64,000 bases of DNA, taken from positions 256,690 through 320,689 of the forward strand of contig WELA01001462.1 in assembly GCA_009602735.1 (NCBI GenBank), read 5' to 3'. Within the stretch, counting starts at the first letter, position 1. Each line of letters opens with the position of its first letter. Below are positions 12,640 through 24,508 of this stretch, one piece after another. Made by a program: the position numbers and the translations under genes. The notes beneath the pieces are model-generated. The model made no database searches. It was not told where the DNA came from and was given only the letters and a program-made list of their open reading frames with translations. This DNA is from Mesotaenium endlicherianum (Eukaryota > Streptophyta > Zygnematophyceae > Zygnematales > Mesotaeniaceae).

Positions 12640-13689
12640 TTAACACAGAATACGTAAAAGACAATGCTTAACGCGGACGTTAAGTTCTTTTTAAGGGGGG
12701 AGGAGTGTAACGATCTGAGCTTTTTAGGCGTATTTAGACGGTATTTCTAATCACCTAAAAGACGTTATACTTTTGTATTGTACAAGATTGCATGTTTATT
12801 GAATTATTTCGACACACACGTGTGCCGACTAATTTCCGGTCAATTGGCGAAACGACCCGAATGCTATTGCAAAAAGAATCGTGAAGTAATTCGATTACTT
12901 CGCAAAAGGATAACGTAATTAATCACAAAGTTACTTTGATTAATTATGATGGAATCAATTAAGGATTGATTACCTTATTTTGACTGTCACTATTTGGAAT
13001 ATTAAGAGTCATTGTTTTCGGTTAACGACGCATCGTTAACTCGAAAGAAAACACAAAATTGTGGCCCAAGGGAGCCACCGGTCAGAATCGAACCCGCGAC
13101 CTCCCGGTCGTCAAGTCGCAATCCAAAAATTGTTGTAAAGTCGAACGAAACATAATATGCAAAGTTACTTTGCATTTCGGCGGATTCAAACCCGCGACCT
13201 TTCGTTTGATTCGTTCACACCTAACCGACTTGGCCAAAAGTAGTTATTATAACTGCCGGTTCATGTCCGATAAATCTGTACGCGACCTCGCGAACGGTCG
13301 CGACTTTGCGAAAAGTCGCGTGAACGCGGAAACGCCCGTTTGGCGTGAAACGGTTTTTTGGAAACTGTCGAAAAGTCTCCAAACGGCCAAACGGCGCGTT
13401 ACGAGCATTCAGCCGAACAGGTTATACCCCTTCGCCTGTTTTTGTTAACATGAACCAGTGCCCTAGGTGGTGACTCGAAGCACTCCAGTGCCTCATGTTG
13501 TGCGAGTATATATGCGTGCAAGAGTCATTGTGAGTGCAACTCTCACAAGCAAAAATTCTACTTTAGTTTTCATTTTCGCTTTCACAAGGAGTGTCTATTT
13601 TCTCAAAGTTATCGCTATTTCATTTTCGCTAATATTAAATTATCCTTGAATACCGAGCGAAGATCCTTGTGAGAAGCAGAAACGCTACA
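12640..13689 (+). mobile_element. Fossil LTR retroelement: end of the body plus a probable 3' LTR
   Basis: A purine tract (AAGGGGGGAGGAG, 12694-12706) is followed at once by TGTAACGATC, the expected start of a 3' LTR on the plus strand. The probable LTR runs to about 13689 (CGCTACA), giving TGTAACG/CGCTACA inverted ends. It holds a TATA-like GAGTATATATGC near 13505. The short open stretch before the tract resembles the usual end of a Ty3/Gypsy polyprotein. Most of the body is not recognisable, so this is an old, broken copy. The right boundary is approximate. Confidence 0.5.
13170..13245 (-). other. tRNA-like segment with Pol III box A and box B
   Basis: On the minus strand, TGGCCAAGTCGG (13225-13236) matches the tRNA box A pattern, and GGTTTGAATCC (13182-13192) matches box B at tRNA-like spacing. 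The arms do not fold into a clean cloverleaf, so a tRNA-derived SINE head or tRNA pseudogene is more likely than a working tRNA. A second box B-like string on the same strand lies at 13085-13094. Both lie inside the probable LTR. Confidence 0.4.
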
Positions 13690-14645
13690 AGCTAAAACAA
13701 ATAAAACATGTGCTATACAATGATAACAATTATATCGATTTTGCTCTATATGCGAATATTGACGTACGGGAATACGGCGTATCGCGATACGTACTGTACG
13801 CCCAATTTGGCCTGTACGGACAAATTTTCAAAGTAGGCTTGGGGCTTTTTGTGAGCGGCCATGGCGAAGAGGAGCGAGGCAAATTTGTGCCTGGGTTGCT
13901 AGGTAACTCGTGATAGGGGCATGGGAGTGGGCGCTCACGCTCGTTTGATAGGTTTGTGGGTGCAAAGATTGAGAGCGCATGAAAGAAGTCAGCCATGGCC
14001 GCTCGTTGTGGTAGGCAGCCATGGCCGCCTGCTTGTTATGAGGGTGTTGAGAGAGAGAGAGGCCAGTATCGCCTTCTTCAGGTTGTGGAGGCGCTGTGGG
14101 TAGTGGCCATCCTGTCGCATCCACTCTGGCTGGGTTGATGCCCTTGGTCCATCTCCATTTTTTAACCATTTTTAGATTTTTCGCGGTAACTCCAATTGGC
14201 TCTCTTATTGGTGGCGCACCTCGACACAGCGTTGTTGTTGCAATTCAGTGAGTTAGGCACGCAAAGCAAAGTCTTCAGTCATAAGCTTCAGGACCTCCTT
14301 CATATTGCGCATATCCTTCTTGCAACTGACTTTGACACTGCAGGTGTCGGTGTTGCCTTTCCTCTTCTTCAGAGCTTGATGCCGCACTTGTGATTGGTAG
14401 ATATCCATCTCAGCAATCTTTAGCTGCAAGCCTTTTTCACCTTCAATTTCCATGATTTATTTGGATAAATCGGGTGCAATGCCCAAAGTTCCTTGTAGAG
14501 CTCCTCATCTTTTGATCTGGCCTCAAGACGACTTTAGTTAAAGCTTGTAAGTGAAATCTCCTTCCGTGTATCAAAATGTAACGATCCGCCGCGTGGCCGG
14601 ATGCGGCGCGTGCAACACGTCGCGGATGCCACCGCAAGTGTCGGG
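13690..14645. other. Region without a recognisable gene
   Basis: It contains a Lys-rich minus-strand open stretch (14453-14253, 66 codons, starting MEIEGEKGLQLKIAEMD) that may be debris of a mobile element. I do not recognise it and see no splice support. Confidence 0.4.
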
Positions 14646-14793
14646 TGGGTAAGAACCCCCCTATTGCTAAGTGGGGAAAAAGCCCACATGCCTTCTTGGA
14701 ATGAGCAAAAAAAATACTTATAACAGGACTAAACTAACACCTAGAGAGAGAGTCTGTAATAGAGCACCAGTAGTGAGCATGAATTATGAAACA
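14646..14793 (+). repeat. Short repeat Y, copy 1, with strong hairpin
   Basis: This copy of about 148 bp begins TGGG and ends AACA. A second copy lies at 26046-26191. Its left part can fold: CCCCCCT and AGTGGGG arms enclose a short loop, extended by an outer GTGGG/CCCAC pair. It directly abuts the older LTR-like repeat X. Confidence 0.8.
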
Positions 14794-14851
14794 TATGTGA
14801 CGAGTCTATGGTCTGAGTCGACTAAGATAGCGAGTAGACTTCATTGTTATG
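14794..14851 (+). repeat. LTR-like repeat X, copy 1, left fragment
   Basis: These 58 bp match the first 58 bp or so of repeat X copy 2 (35711 onward). The copy is cut here by the 14.85-25.2 kb Ty3/Gypsy element and resumes at 25224. X begins TG and ends CA over about 800 bp. Confidence 0.75.
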
Positions 14852-15568
14852 TGAAATGAATCGACTTACCAAATAGGAAATTAACAGTTCATGAAGATCT
14901 GTATATTAGCAAGTAATCTTTATGGTATTTTGTGTTAATTGAGTCAATAGCAAAAGACAACACACTAGCAGTGTACAATACTCGCAAGTCAAATGGAAGT
15001 AAACTAGCACCAATAATGCAATCAGTAAACTCGTACATAAGCAAGGCTAGAAGACAGTGCATATCAATGGCTTCTCGCCTTGGATTCAGATCTCTCTTCG
15101 TAAGTAGGACAAGAGAGTTGGCCTCGTTTCCAAATGCCGAACTCGAGAGCAATACCTAGCATATGTACATGGAATGAGTTTACTGTTCAACGGCCAGTGC
15201 GATGGCACCGCCTTCCCGGGAGTTAACCACGTTGGAAGGACCTCAGTTAACCAAATCCACCACCATCTCCCATCATCCGAATCGCCATCCATCCTAAGGA
15301 TGTCATTTGGCCATTCATCTAGCACACCACACTTAGATGCCTATCTAGGCAGTTCGCTCTACCGAGTACGGAAGTCAGCTGGCTGTCAAAGCATGTGTCA
15401 GCAAGCCGACCTAAGTTGACTTCAGCCGGCTGCTCCCGGCTGAGTCATTAAACCGATTATCTTATAAGGTCCAGCAGACTCAATATTAACTAAAGTTCAG
15501 CAGGCTGAACTTATTTAACTATTATATTCAAATAAATATTTTATCTACCAATATACTGATTCATTACA
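14852..15568 (-). repeat. 3' LTR of the chromovirus fossil
   Basis: This 717-bp copy starts TGAAATGAATC and ends GATTCATTACA in plus-strand reading. It matches the copies at 24509-25223 and 34967-35687 along its whole length. Confidence 0.92.
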
Positions 15569-15770
15569 ATCCCTCCAATTTAACAGGTTATCGCCTCGAC
15601 AACACTAACACTGGGTACATGATTTTCCCAAACTGAAAGTACTGATCTCCCTCCCACCGCCTCTTGCTCCAACACTGATGCCTAACTGTGGGGATCACTA
15701 GTAACAGTGTGCTGTCCCTCCGCCCTCCGCCTACTGCCCTTATGAGGGAGATGTTATTGGGGCTCTACTG

Positions 15771-17400
15771 TCAAGGGAGCAAGATCGGGAGCCAGACCTG
15801 CGTTGGGGTCTCCTGAAGCCTGGGGCTCCGAGCAGGGAGAACCAAGGAGGAACGCATTAACTGGGCTGTTTCCTCCTGCACAGTCTGAAAATGAAAGGAG
15901 GCAGCCTTCTCCTGGGCATCCCTCAAACTGACAGGCACATATCCCGACATCCCAGAAGGATGTTGCAAGACATGAGCCAAAAGCACATGTCCTCTTTGTG
16001 AGGAAAATACTGGCAAGCCACTGGCAATTTCTCTAGCAGCCCTCCTGTCTGCCCTCTCTGGCTTGGTCTCTGCGCCTGCAGATGGGCTCTGTCCTCTGGC
16101 AGTTCCCAGCCACGAGATATCTTCCTCTTCAGCGAGCTGGTGCAGGGCTACGTCTGCCCTGGCCAACCCAATCTTCTCCATTACAGGGGATGTGGCAGGT
16201 GTCTGGGTCACAGCGGGGCTAGTGTCCTCTTCCTCGCCTTCCTCCTCTTTTTCCTCTGACTCCTCCTCTTCTCCCCCTGGCTCCTCTGAGACTGCTGGGT
16301 TCTCCTCTGTCAGCTGCTCCAGCTCTTCCCGAGAAAAAAAACACCCCACTGACCTTCCCCTTTTGGGTGCTGGTGGGGGCTGTTGAGTCCTGACCGCATA
16401 CAGATCTTTCTCTCCCTGCTTGCTTGCCCATATGGCATAAGCGTGCTTCCCTTTAGAGAATGACTCTCGGGCCCTGCTCCTGTCCTCCTGCATTTCTTGA
16501 CTCATGCAGTCTCTTACTCCATCCAATCTTGGGTCCCAAGCTGCAATGTGAGGGGGCAACACTATGTTCCCCTTTATGTCTGTTAGGAAATCTTCCTCCC
16601 CTGCCCTTTCATGTTGCTGATCCCTCATGTTGATGGTCATCCACCGCCAATCGGTGGGCTTTTGGAAGAAAACAGGGTCTGTCCTTTCCAGCGTCCAACG
16701 GTACCAATACCCTGCAAAGTCTAGCTGACTGGTTTCCCTGGCCAAGAATTCCCAGCTCCTTCTCTCCACCTCATTATACATGGCCTTGGACCTGTTATGG
16801 GATGTAGAGTCCTTAAAGCTGCCGCGTCCATAGGGATCATTATGATGACCCTATCTTTCCCCCAGATCCCCGAAATCGATACAGCTCCTTCCTCATCCAC
16901 TTGGGCCATTGCCTTGGCCTCTCTGACCGTATATCCTATCATCCTTGCATAATCGTGGTAGAGGAGGAGTCCTGTGCTGACCTCTATATACTTGTCAAAG
17001 TTTTCGAATGTTTCCCCTTCCCTTTGCAGGATGTCCTTCTGTGACGCGCTGCAACTTCTCTAGGCATACTTGAAGGCCTCCTCCAGTAGATCAAAGCCCT
17101 TGCCCAGCACTGTGTAGCGGTAGCTGCTGATTCTCCTCTGTTCTTCTTCTTCAGCCTGCTGCTTCCGCCTCTCTTCAGCTTGCCTCTCCTCCTCTGCTTT
17201 CTTGGCCTCCTCTGCAACTTTTCTGTCCAGTTCTTCCTGCCTCAGTCTGGCCTGTTCCTCCTCCTCCTTCTTCTTCTGTGCCTCCCGCTATTGTTGGAGT
17301 CGTTGTGATTCCCGAGCGGAGATGGAGGATGATTTGATGTCGCCACGGAATTGCAAGTATTATGCATGTGCCTCTTCCGCTCTTCTCTTCCTCTTAAGTT
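15771..17400 (-). mobile_element. Extra coding region behind pol in the chromovirus fossil
   Basis: Between the chromodomain and the 3' LTR lies about 1.6 kb with sense-strand coding character but no similarity I recognise. Its first part encodes a charged Lys/Glu/Arg/Gln-rich helical, coiled-coil-like stretch. Its later part encodes an acidic protein region with many Glu residues. I see no membrane span or signal peptide, so an envelope role is not supported. It could be an element-specific accessory gene or captured host sequence. It is part of a broken element. Confidence 0.5.
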
Positions 17401-17789
17401 TCGACTTCTGAGTCATCCTGCTCAATCATAAACATAATGCAGTCAGTGAAGTCATGGTACTTTGCCGCTACTGAGTACTTTTGGTGGAGAAGAACGTGGT
17501 AGGGAGAATTCCAAGTGTGTAATACCTTGTGTGAGTGAGTAGAAGAGGAGAATTGAGTCAGAGAGAAAAAGTGAGTGTGAGCGCACGTTGAGTGTGTAAA
17601 ATGACTACACAAGAATTTGCCTGGCTGATTTCGAGGCGGAACACACTCCCTCCAACTTAATATTAAGGTGGGCTGCCTGTCACAACTGTCACTATCTGTC
17701 ACTTACTGTCACGTTTAACTGTCACGTTCCTCTCCAACTTATTTGGAGACAGGACCTCCTGTCACCTGTCCATGGCGACTGAAATGACT

Positions 17790-20710
17790 GTTAGGGAGAA
17801 GTGCCAGCCCCCCGAAGGTGGAACCGCTTCAACGCCCCTTTAGCAGTGATCAGCTGGTCTTTAAATTCCCAAGTGTCCCCAGAGGCATCGTACCCCTTCC
17901 ATCTGACTAGGTACTTCATGACATAATTAGATGATTGACGGACAAAGCGAGCGTCTAAATTCTCCTCGACCTCATATTCCTCAGGGTCACCATCGCGCAC
18001 AGCGGGGACCGGTCCCGGTTGGACAGGTAATTGACCTGTGAACAATGTGTCACCTTTGATGTACGGTTCAAGGAAGGAGACATTAAAGACGGGATGACCC
18101 TTGTATTCTGCTGACATGTTCAGTTTGTAAGTATTTTGACCAACACGGCGCACCACCGAATATGGACCGACCCAGACCGGACCAAGCTTTTTCTTGACCA
18201 CACCAGGAAGGTACAGGTAATGAGAATGCAGTTTGACCAAATCGCCCTTAGAGAATGTCAGCTCTCGACGGTGCTCATTAGCGTATTTTTGTTGATTTTC
18301 TTGGGCTTTCTGCAGGTTCTGTTGGACTTCTGACAGGGTGTCAGCAAAACTCCTGGGTTAAATGTAGGGAGACCGAATGGTCAATCCCTTCAGGGTGAGT
18401 TAAAGACTCCCCCAGTACATCTAAAGGAGACTTAGGGACTCTACCCAGGCTCAATTCAAAAGGAGTCTTGCCCGTTGACGCGTGCACCGCACTGTTGACC
18501 GCAAACTGGATTTGAGGCAACAGGTCGTCCCAATTGTCTTATTTTTGGTTAATATATGCTCTCAACACCTCTTGCAGAACTCGGTTAGTTCTTTCAGTCA
18601 ACCCATCAGTCTGAGGGTGGTTTGCCGTGCTGAGCAGCTGTTTGACTCCCATTAACCCCATTAAAGCTCTCCAGAACTTAGAGGTAAATTTTGAGTCTCT
18701 GTCTGAGATGATATTAGAGGGTAGCCCATGTTGGCATACTACATGGTTGTAGAACTGTCTCGCTGTTTCGAGTGCAGTGACTTTGACAGTTGTGGGGATA
18801 ACAATGACCATTTTTGTCAATTTATCCACCACTACCAGTATAGAATCATGCCCATTGGCAGTTCGTGGTAGTGTTACCACCCAGTCCATGGATATTGTTT
18901 TCCTGCGTCCAACTGGGATGGGCAATGGTTGTAAGAGACCCCCCCGTGGTGTGTGCCTAGACTTATTTCTCAGACACTGATCACAGGACTTAACATATTT
19001 CAAGACCTCCCGAGGCAACCCATCCCAATGATAATGTTTTGCCAGTTTGCCAACAATTTTGGCCTGCCCCAAATGCCCAGCCTGTAATTTGTCATGCGCT
19101 TGACTTAGTAAGAGGGACCTTATTTCCAAGTTATTGGGAATGACCAGCTTCAGCCTGCCTGAAGTGGTTTCAGTCACCCAAACCCCTCCCTTAAGCCTAT
19201 ATCGGAGTGCAGTAGCAGGACACACACCATCAGTGGGGCTGGGCTCAAATGTTGAGTCAGAAAGGTAGGCTTTTCTAAGTTGTTCAAGGAAGGACTTCTT
19301 CACCTTTAGTGAAGTGAGGGCTCACAGGACTTTATCTACAGCATGCTGACTAAAGTTCCTTTCTTGCAAGTCAGGTCTTCTAGAGAGTACATCAGCAGGA
19401 TTTAACTTTCCTGGTTTGTAGTCAATCTGGACTTGGAACTGCTCCAGCATCTGGCTCCAGCGGTTCTCCCTCCTCGACAGCTGGACTTCTTCTGAAAGTG
19501 AGTCAGAGCTTGATGATCTGTAATCACCTTAAAAGCTTTACCATGTCAGTATGCTCTCCCCTGTTTTAGCACATGAATGATAGCAAGCAGCTCTTTATCA
19601 TGCATGAAATAGTTAATTTCATCTGGGTTGTATTTCATAGACTCATACAGCACAGGGTGCCACTCCTGCCGTACCTTACCATCCTTTGCAATTTTGTGAG
19701 CAGGCTGCTACAAAATAACTCCCATGGCAAAGTCAGAAGCATCAGGAAGCACCTGCACAAATTTGCTGGGGTCATACACGACTAGCTCTGGGGCAGAACA
19801 AAGAGCATCTTTAAGGGTCTGGAAGGCAGCCTGTTGCTCTTCCCTCCACACATACCCTACATCTTTCTTAGGAAGGTCAGTCAATTTACTGGCCTTTGTA
19901 GAATAATTCTCATTAAATTTCTTATAGTAGTTAGCCAACCCAAAGAAGGATCTAACTTTGGAGACAGATTGTGGTACAGGCCAGTCCCTTGTGGTGTGGA
20001 CTTTCTTAGGATCCACCCTGACGCCTTCTTTACTGACAACGTGGCCTAAGAAATCAATACTTTCCTTGAAGAAATCACACTTGCTCATTTTAGCGTATAA
20101 TTGATTTCTTCTCGGAGTGTCCATGACTGTCCTTAAGTGTTCAACATGTTGAGCTTCATCTTAAAAGAAAATCAAAATATCATCCAAGAAGACTTGCACA
20201 AATTTATCCAAATAAGGTCAAAAAATGTCATTCATGGCACCCATGAAGGTTGCAGGAGCATTAGTCAGTCCAAATGGCATCACGTTGAACTCATAGTGTC
20301 CATAACGTGTGCAGAAGGCAGTCTTGTCTTCATCTCCCTCAGTAATTCTGATACAATGATAACCACTCTTGAGATCTATCTTACTGAACACTTTAGCACC
20401 AGACAGGGTATCAAGCAAGTCCTCGATTCTGGGTAAAGCATACTTGTTCTTTACGGTAATTCTGTTAAGAGCTCGGTGATCGACACTCATCCGCATACTC
20501 CCATCCTTTTTCTTAACAAATAGGATGGGTGCCCCATACGGTGAGGGGGAAAAATAACCATTTTCCTCAAGCTCTGCAATCTGTATTTTCAACTCTTCGC
20601 TCTCCACATAAGACAAGCCATAAGTGCGTTGCCAGGTTGGCTGACTCCCCGGTAATAAATCAATCTTGTGATCTACATCCCTCTTAGGGGGTAGTCCTGG
20701 AGGCATATTA
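17790..20710 (-). mobile_element. pol region of the chromovirus fossil (RT, RNase H, integrase, chromodomain)
   Basis: RT signs are [26 protein letters not shown] and [12 protein letters not shown]. RNase H follows with the usual YKKF and WREEQQAAFQTLKDAL segments. The integrase has the zinc-binding head (HLGQAKIVGKLAKHYHW, CDQCLRNKS) and core blocks such as SMDWVVTLP, SDRDSKFTSKFW and NHPQTDGLTERTNR. It is followed by VKKKLGPVWVGPYSVV and a chromodomain (YLVRWKGYDASGDTWE). This order, RT-RNase H-integrase-chromodomain, defines the chromovirus branch of Ty3/Gypsy. The region is broken. Confidence 0.93.
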
Positions 20711-21084
20711 AAACATCATAGTACGGAGCAACGATTTTTGCAGCAGTAGGGTGCTCCGGAGGGCTTACCTTTTTCTCAACCACTTTTTCAGGATAAGGAG
20801 GTACCTCTCGTAGCAGCAGACAGAACATTCTGTCTTCCTTCTGCTCCCAGCTTTCGATGAATTCCATTGCATTCAGCAATTTGCATCCTCCTGGAAGCCT
20901 ATTCTTTTCCTTCATTTGCCATCCATACAGGACAAGAGGAAGAGCACTGGTGGGTGCCAAGTTAGTCTGCACATCACTGGCTCCTCTCACTTTAACTGTA
21001 CCTCTGCTCCAATACACTTCAGCTTGATGTCTAGTGAGCCTAGCACGAGACCATAAAAGCCAGTGTTGAGTACCTCAAATGTAA

Positions 21085-22900
21085 GCGTTTCAGTTAGAAT
21101 CGCAGTCGCCGAATCTGCGCTGGCCGTGCCGGACTGCGTGCACGCGCCACGTGGAAGGACGTGTGCGCCGCTGGCGTGCGCAGCTGCTGCTGTGGCTGCC
21201 GAGCTGCGATCTTGTAGCTGGCTACTCGGCAAGCCTCGCGCCGCCGTGCGAGGTGTGAGCGGACGCGTGAGCGCGCGAATGTGCGCGTGGCTGCTGGCAA
21301 GAGCGGCTTGGCCTGCCGAACACGTGGCAAGGGTCGGCGCCTGCTGGACCCTGCTGCTTGCAGCAGCCAGCAGGGTGAGACCCTCCTGGCGTTGCCGGCT
21401 GGTGCGCAAATCTGCGCACGGAATGGCGACGCGTACGGCGAGGGCCGCAGCAGCCGTGTGTGCTGCAGACGTGTCACTCAGCTGGCGAGCAAGCCCTGTC
21501 GCGACAGCTGACGATACGCAGACTGCTGGCAGCACTGCTGGCGTCAGCAGGACGGCACAGACAAGAGGGGCTGCCAAAGCCTGCGGCTGTGTTGGGGTGT
21601 GTGCCGGATCGTTAGGGGCGCGTTGGGAGCTGCAACGCCTGTGACGTCGGGTAGCGGGACCGAGTGCGCCTGCAGCCTGCCATCTGGCAGCCCGACCGGA
21701 CGAGTGCAACGGCTGCTGACGGACATCAGCGCAGAGTGCGCAGGTCTGGCAGAAGCGTCTGCGCAGACGTATGCGGCGCTGGTCGCCGTAGCTCTGTCGT
21801 GGGGCGGGCGCGTGCAAGGCTGCAGCGCTGCTATAGCGCCAGGTGCCAGCCTCTGGGGCTGCCACGTGTAGGCGTCATGAAAGTGCGCAGGAGCTGCGCA
21901 AACGCCAGCTGTCGGAGCCGAGGCGTCGAACTGCGGGACGCGTGCGAAGAGGGCTCCGCACGCGTCGTAACTGTCGGTAGCGACGAGGCCACGGAGTCTG
22001 GCGATCTCTGCGTTGGCCTCTACGAGGGCGTCGCTGACGTTGTTGAAACTGTAGTAATCGGCTCCGGAGGTCAGCGCGGCGTCCATCGTAGCTGGGGTTG
22101 CAATCATCGAGGGACGTCCACCCGTGCGAGGGGTATGCATGCCCCGAAGTCCTGCTGTTGGCGCAGGACAGTCACGAGCCCGTCCGTTCTTGGCGTCGCG
22201 CTTCTTCTGCAGGCATACAATTCGCAGGTAGCCGGCCTTGCCACAGTAGGTGCAGTCACCGGGCTTGCCATTCTGCGCAATAGTGCAGTTCTGGCGAGAG
22301 TGGCCCGTCTTCCCGCAAGACCAACAGGGGTCACTCGTCGTGGCGGCCATGGAAATGCGGCCACGCGGAGCCCCGCGCTGCTGGGTCTGCTGGGACAGCT
22401 GAGAGCGCTGAGGCTGCTGCTGCTGTTGGGGCTGGCGAGCCGAAACTGGGCGCATTGTCGTGGATGGCAGCACCGAAGACTCCTGGCGTACTCCCGTGGA
22501 TGCGAGGCCTACACGATCGCTAATGTTGCTCCGTGCGGCGGCCAAGCTCTGCTTCTCGACTGAGAGGTAAGCGTCCTCCAGCGAGTACTCGGAGCCAATG
22601 TGGTGGATGAGAGGAGCCATGGCTCGCTCCCTCAAACGTGGCTCTACGGCGCGCAAGAAGATCTCCGCTGCCTCCCGGTCAGTGACGGTGCCAACGTCTC
22701 GGCGAAGGTGCGTCAAGCGGCGGTACATCATGCGGATTGTCTCATTCTTGCGGCGGAAGAAGTGGTGCAGCTGACTTTCGCATTGTTCTCCTGACTTAGC
22801 AAGGAAATGTTGGACATCAAGTGGAACAAGATCATCCAGAGTGTGTACTCTGTGGAGGTCTATTTTGCTGATGGTCTCCTTTATCTGTTTGTCAGGCATG
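21085..22900 (-). mobile_element. GC-rich second gag-like block inside the chromovirus fossil
   Basis: This block is far richer in GC than the gag and pol on either side. On the minus strand it encodes a gag-type capsid segment (FFRRKNETIRMMYRRLTH) followed by two CCHC knuckles (CWSCGKTGHSRQNC and CTYCGKAGYLRIVC) and a long Ala/Pro-rich tail. The element already has a gag with its own knuckle upstream, so this looks like part of another Ty3/Gypsy element inserted or recombined into it. No LTRs of its own are visible. Confidence 0.6.
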
Positions 22901-24508
22901 CATAGTGAATCCAGTTCAGCAGGACCCGTAATATCTGCTACGAGGGCAGCTAGTGACGACTCACTATCTCTACCATCCTCACAGTCAGTAGACTGGATTA
23001 CTGACAGTTGCTATCTTTTAAGGCTGGTCTTTTCTCTCAACCTTTGGGAGGTGCTTGACTGGACACTGCTCTCTGAAGTGACCCAACTGCTGGCAATGGA
23101 AGCAAACAGATTTTGCAGAGGCTGGTCTCGGCTTAGTCCTACCACCACCTCTTCCATAGCCACCTCCAGAGTAACCACCTCTCCCTCTAGACTGTATAGC
23201 ATTATACTCATACTCGTACTCATCACCCGGATCATCCTCAGCCTGGTCTCCTTCAATTGCATTGTAGGACTCGTGGAGCTTTTTGACAATCTTAGACACC
23301 AAAGCATTACTCTGGCGCTTGTGATTGAACTGCTACTGATCCCAGGCATCAGCATCCTGGATCAAGTCAGCCAATTTTTCTTACTTCTTCTCAGCAAAAT
23401 GACCCGAGACTTCGGATTTCAAGCCATACTTGAAGTATGCTATCCTATATCGCTCTGGCAAGTCTGGCTGCTTCATCATGTTCTCCTAGAACTTTTGAGA
23501 AACTCAGCAACTGAAGTAGTTTGCTTCAGTGTCAAGGAGATCATTGCATAGATAGCTTTCTCCTGCTGGTTGATGACTTCAAACTTCTCATGCAGTTTCT
23601 CGACAAACTCTACTCAAGTAGGGTCACCGAGTTGCTGAGCCTTACGCTCTCCTTTCCAATACAGCCACCAGTCTTCTGCACTGCCTTTCAGTAGGGCATT
23701 AGTGTGCCTGACCTTCTCGTAATCTTGCAATCCTGGGTAGTTCTCCAGCCACTGCTCAACATCAGCGAGAAACTTGATCAGGTAATACTGTTTGTCTCCC
23801 TCAGGATCATAATCCTGGGGAGGTTTCGGCTTAGGCATACTAGGCCCTCTGCCACCACCACCAGTGATTTGAGAACCCAGTTGGTCTCTGTCCTGCAGCA
23901 GTGACATTCTGATTCTTTTGTCAACCTGTTGGGACTGATTCATGCTCGTCATTTGCGATTGCATTTGCACAAATAATGCTTCCAAATCCACACTCTGAGG
24001 TGGGAGTCTAACAAATGCAGCAGTAGCAGTGGCATCCACTCGCTGAGTAGTGTCCTCAACAGTCCCTCTCGCTCTTGCAGCAACAACTCTTGCCGCATTC
24101 AGCCGGTCACGAACTTGACCTAGAGGCACATTGAGTTGTACAGCAAGAGGTGGGTTCAGAACATTGGCCCTTGCTGCCATAAGTTCTTCGACAGTGCGCT
24201 TGTCCGTTGGCTGTCCTTCCCTCCATTCTGTATCTTCAGCAGCCTTTGCTAATCGTTCAACTTCTAATCTGGCTCTCTCCTCCTCAGCCTGCTGTGTTGC
24301 GACTGCGGCAATAGCAGCTGCCTCATCTGTTGCCTCTCTAGCTGTAACATCTGCCACTGCTTCAGAATAGGTACGGGTTCCCGCTATATGACTTTCAGCC
24401 TGATTTTCGACATTCTCGTTATCCTGGTTCTCCATGTCTCGGAAGTTGCTAGTTTGAGACCTTGTCCTTACCATACAAAGAAGAGTGTGATAACTGCTCC
24501 GATACCAC

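Noticed and set aside
13170-13245. A functional tRNA gene
   Set aside because: Boxes A and B are present, but I cannot draw a proper anticodon stem or acceptor stem.
15771-16781. Envelope gene behind pol
   Set aside because: The position would fit, but the encoded region is acidic and lacks a signal peptide, membrane span or Cys pattern.
21063-22563. Long open frames on the plus strand across the GC-rich block
   Set aside because: They mirror the minus-strand gag-like region with its CCHC knuckles. High GC removes stop codons from all frames, so length alone is no evidence.
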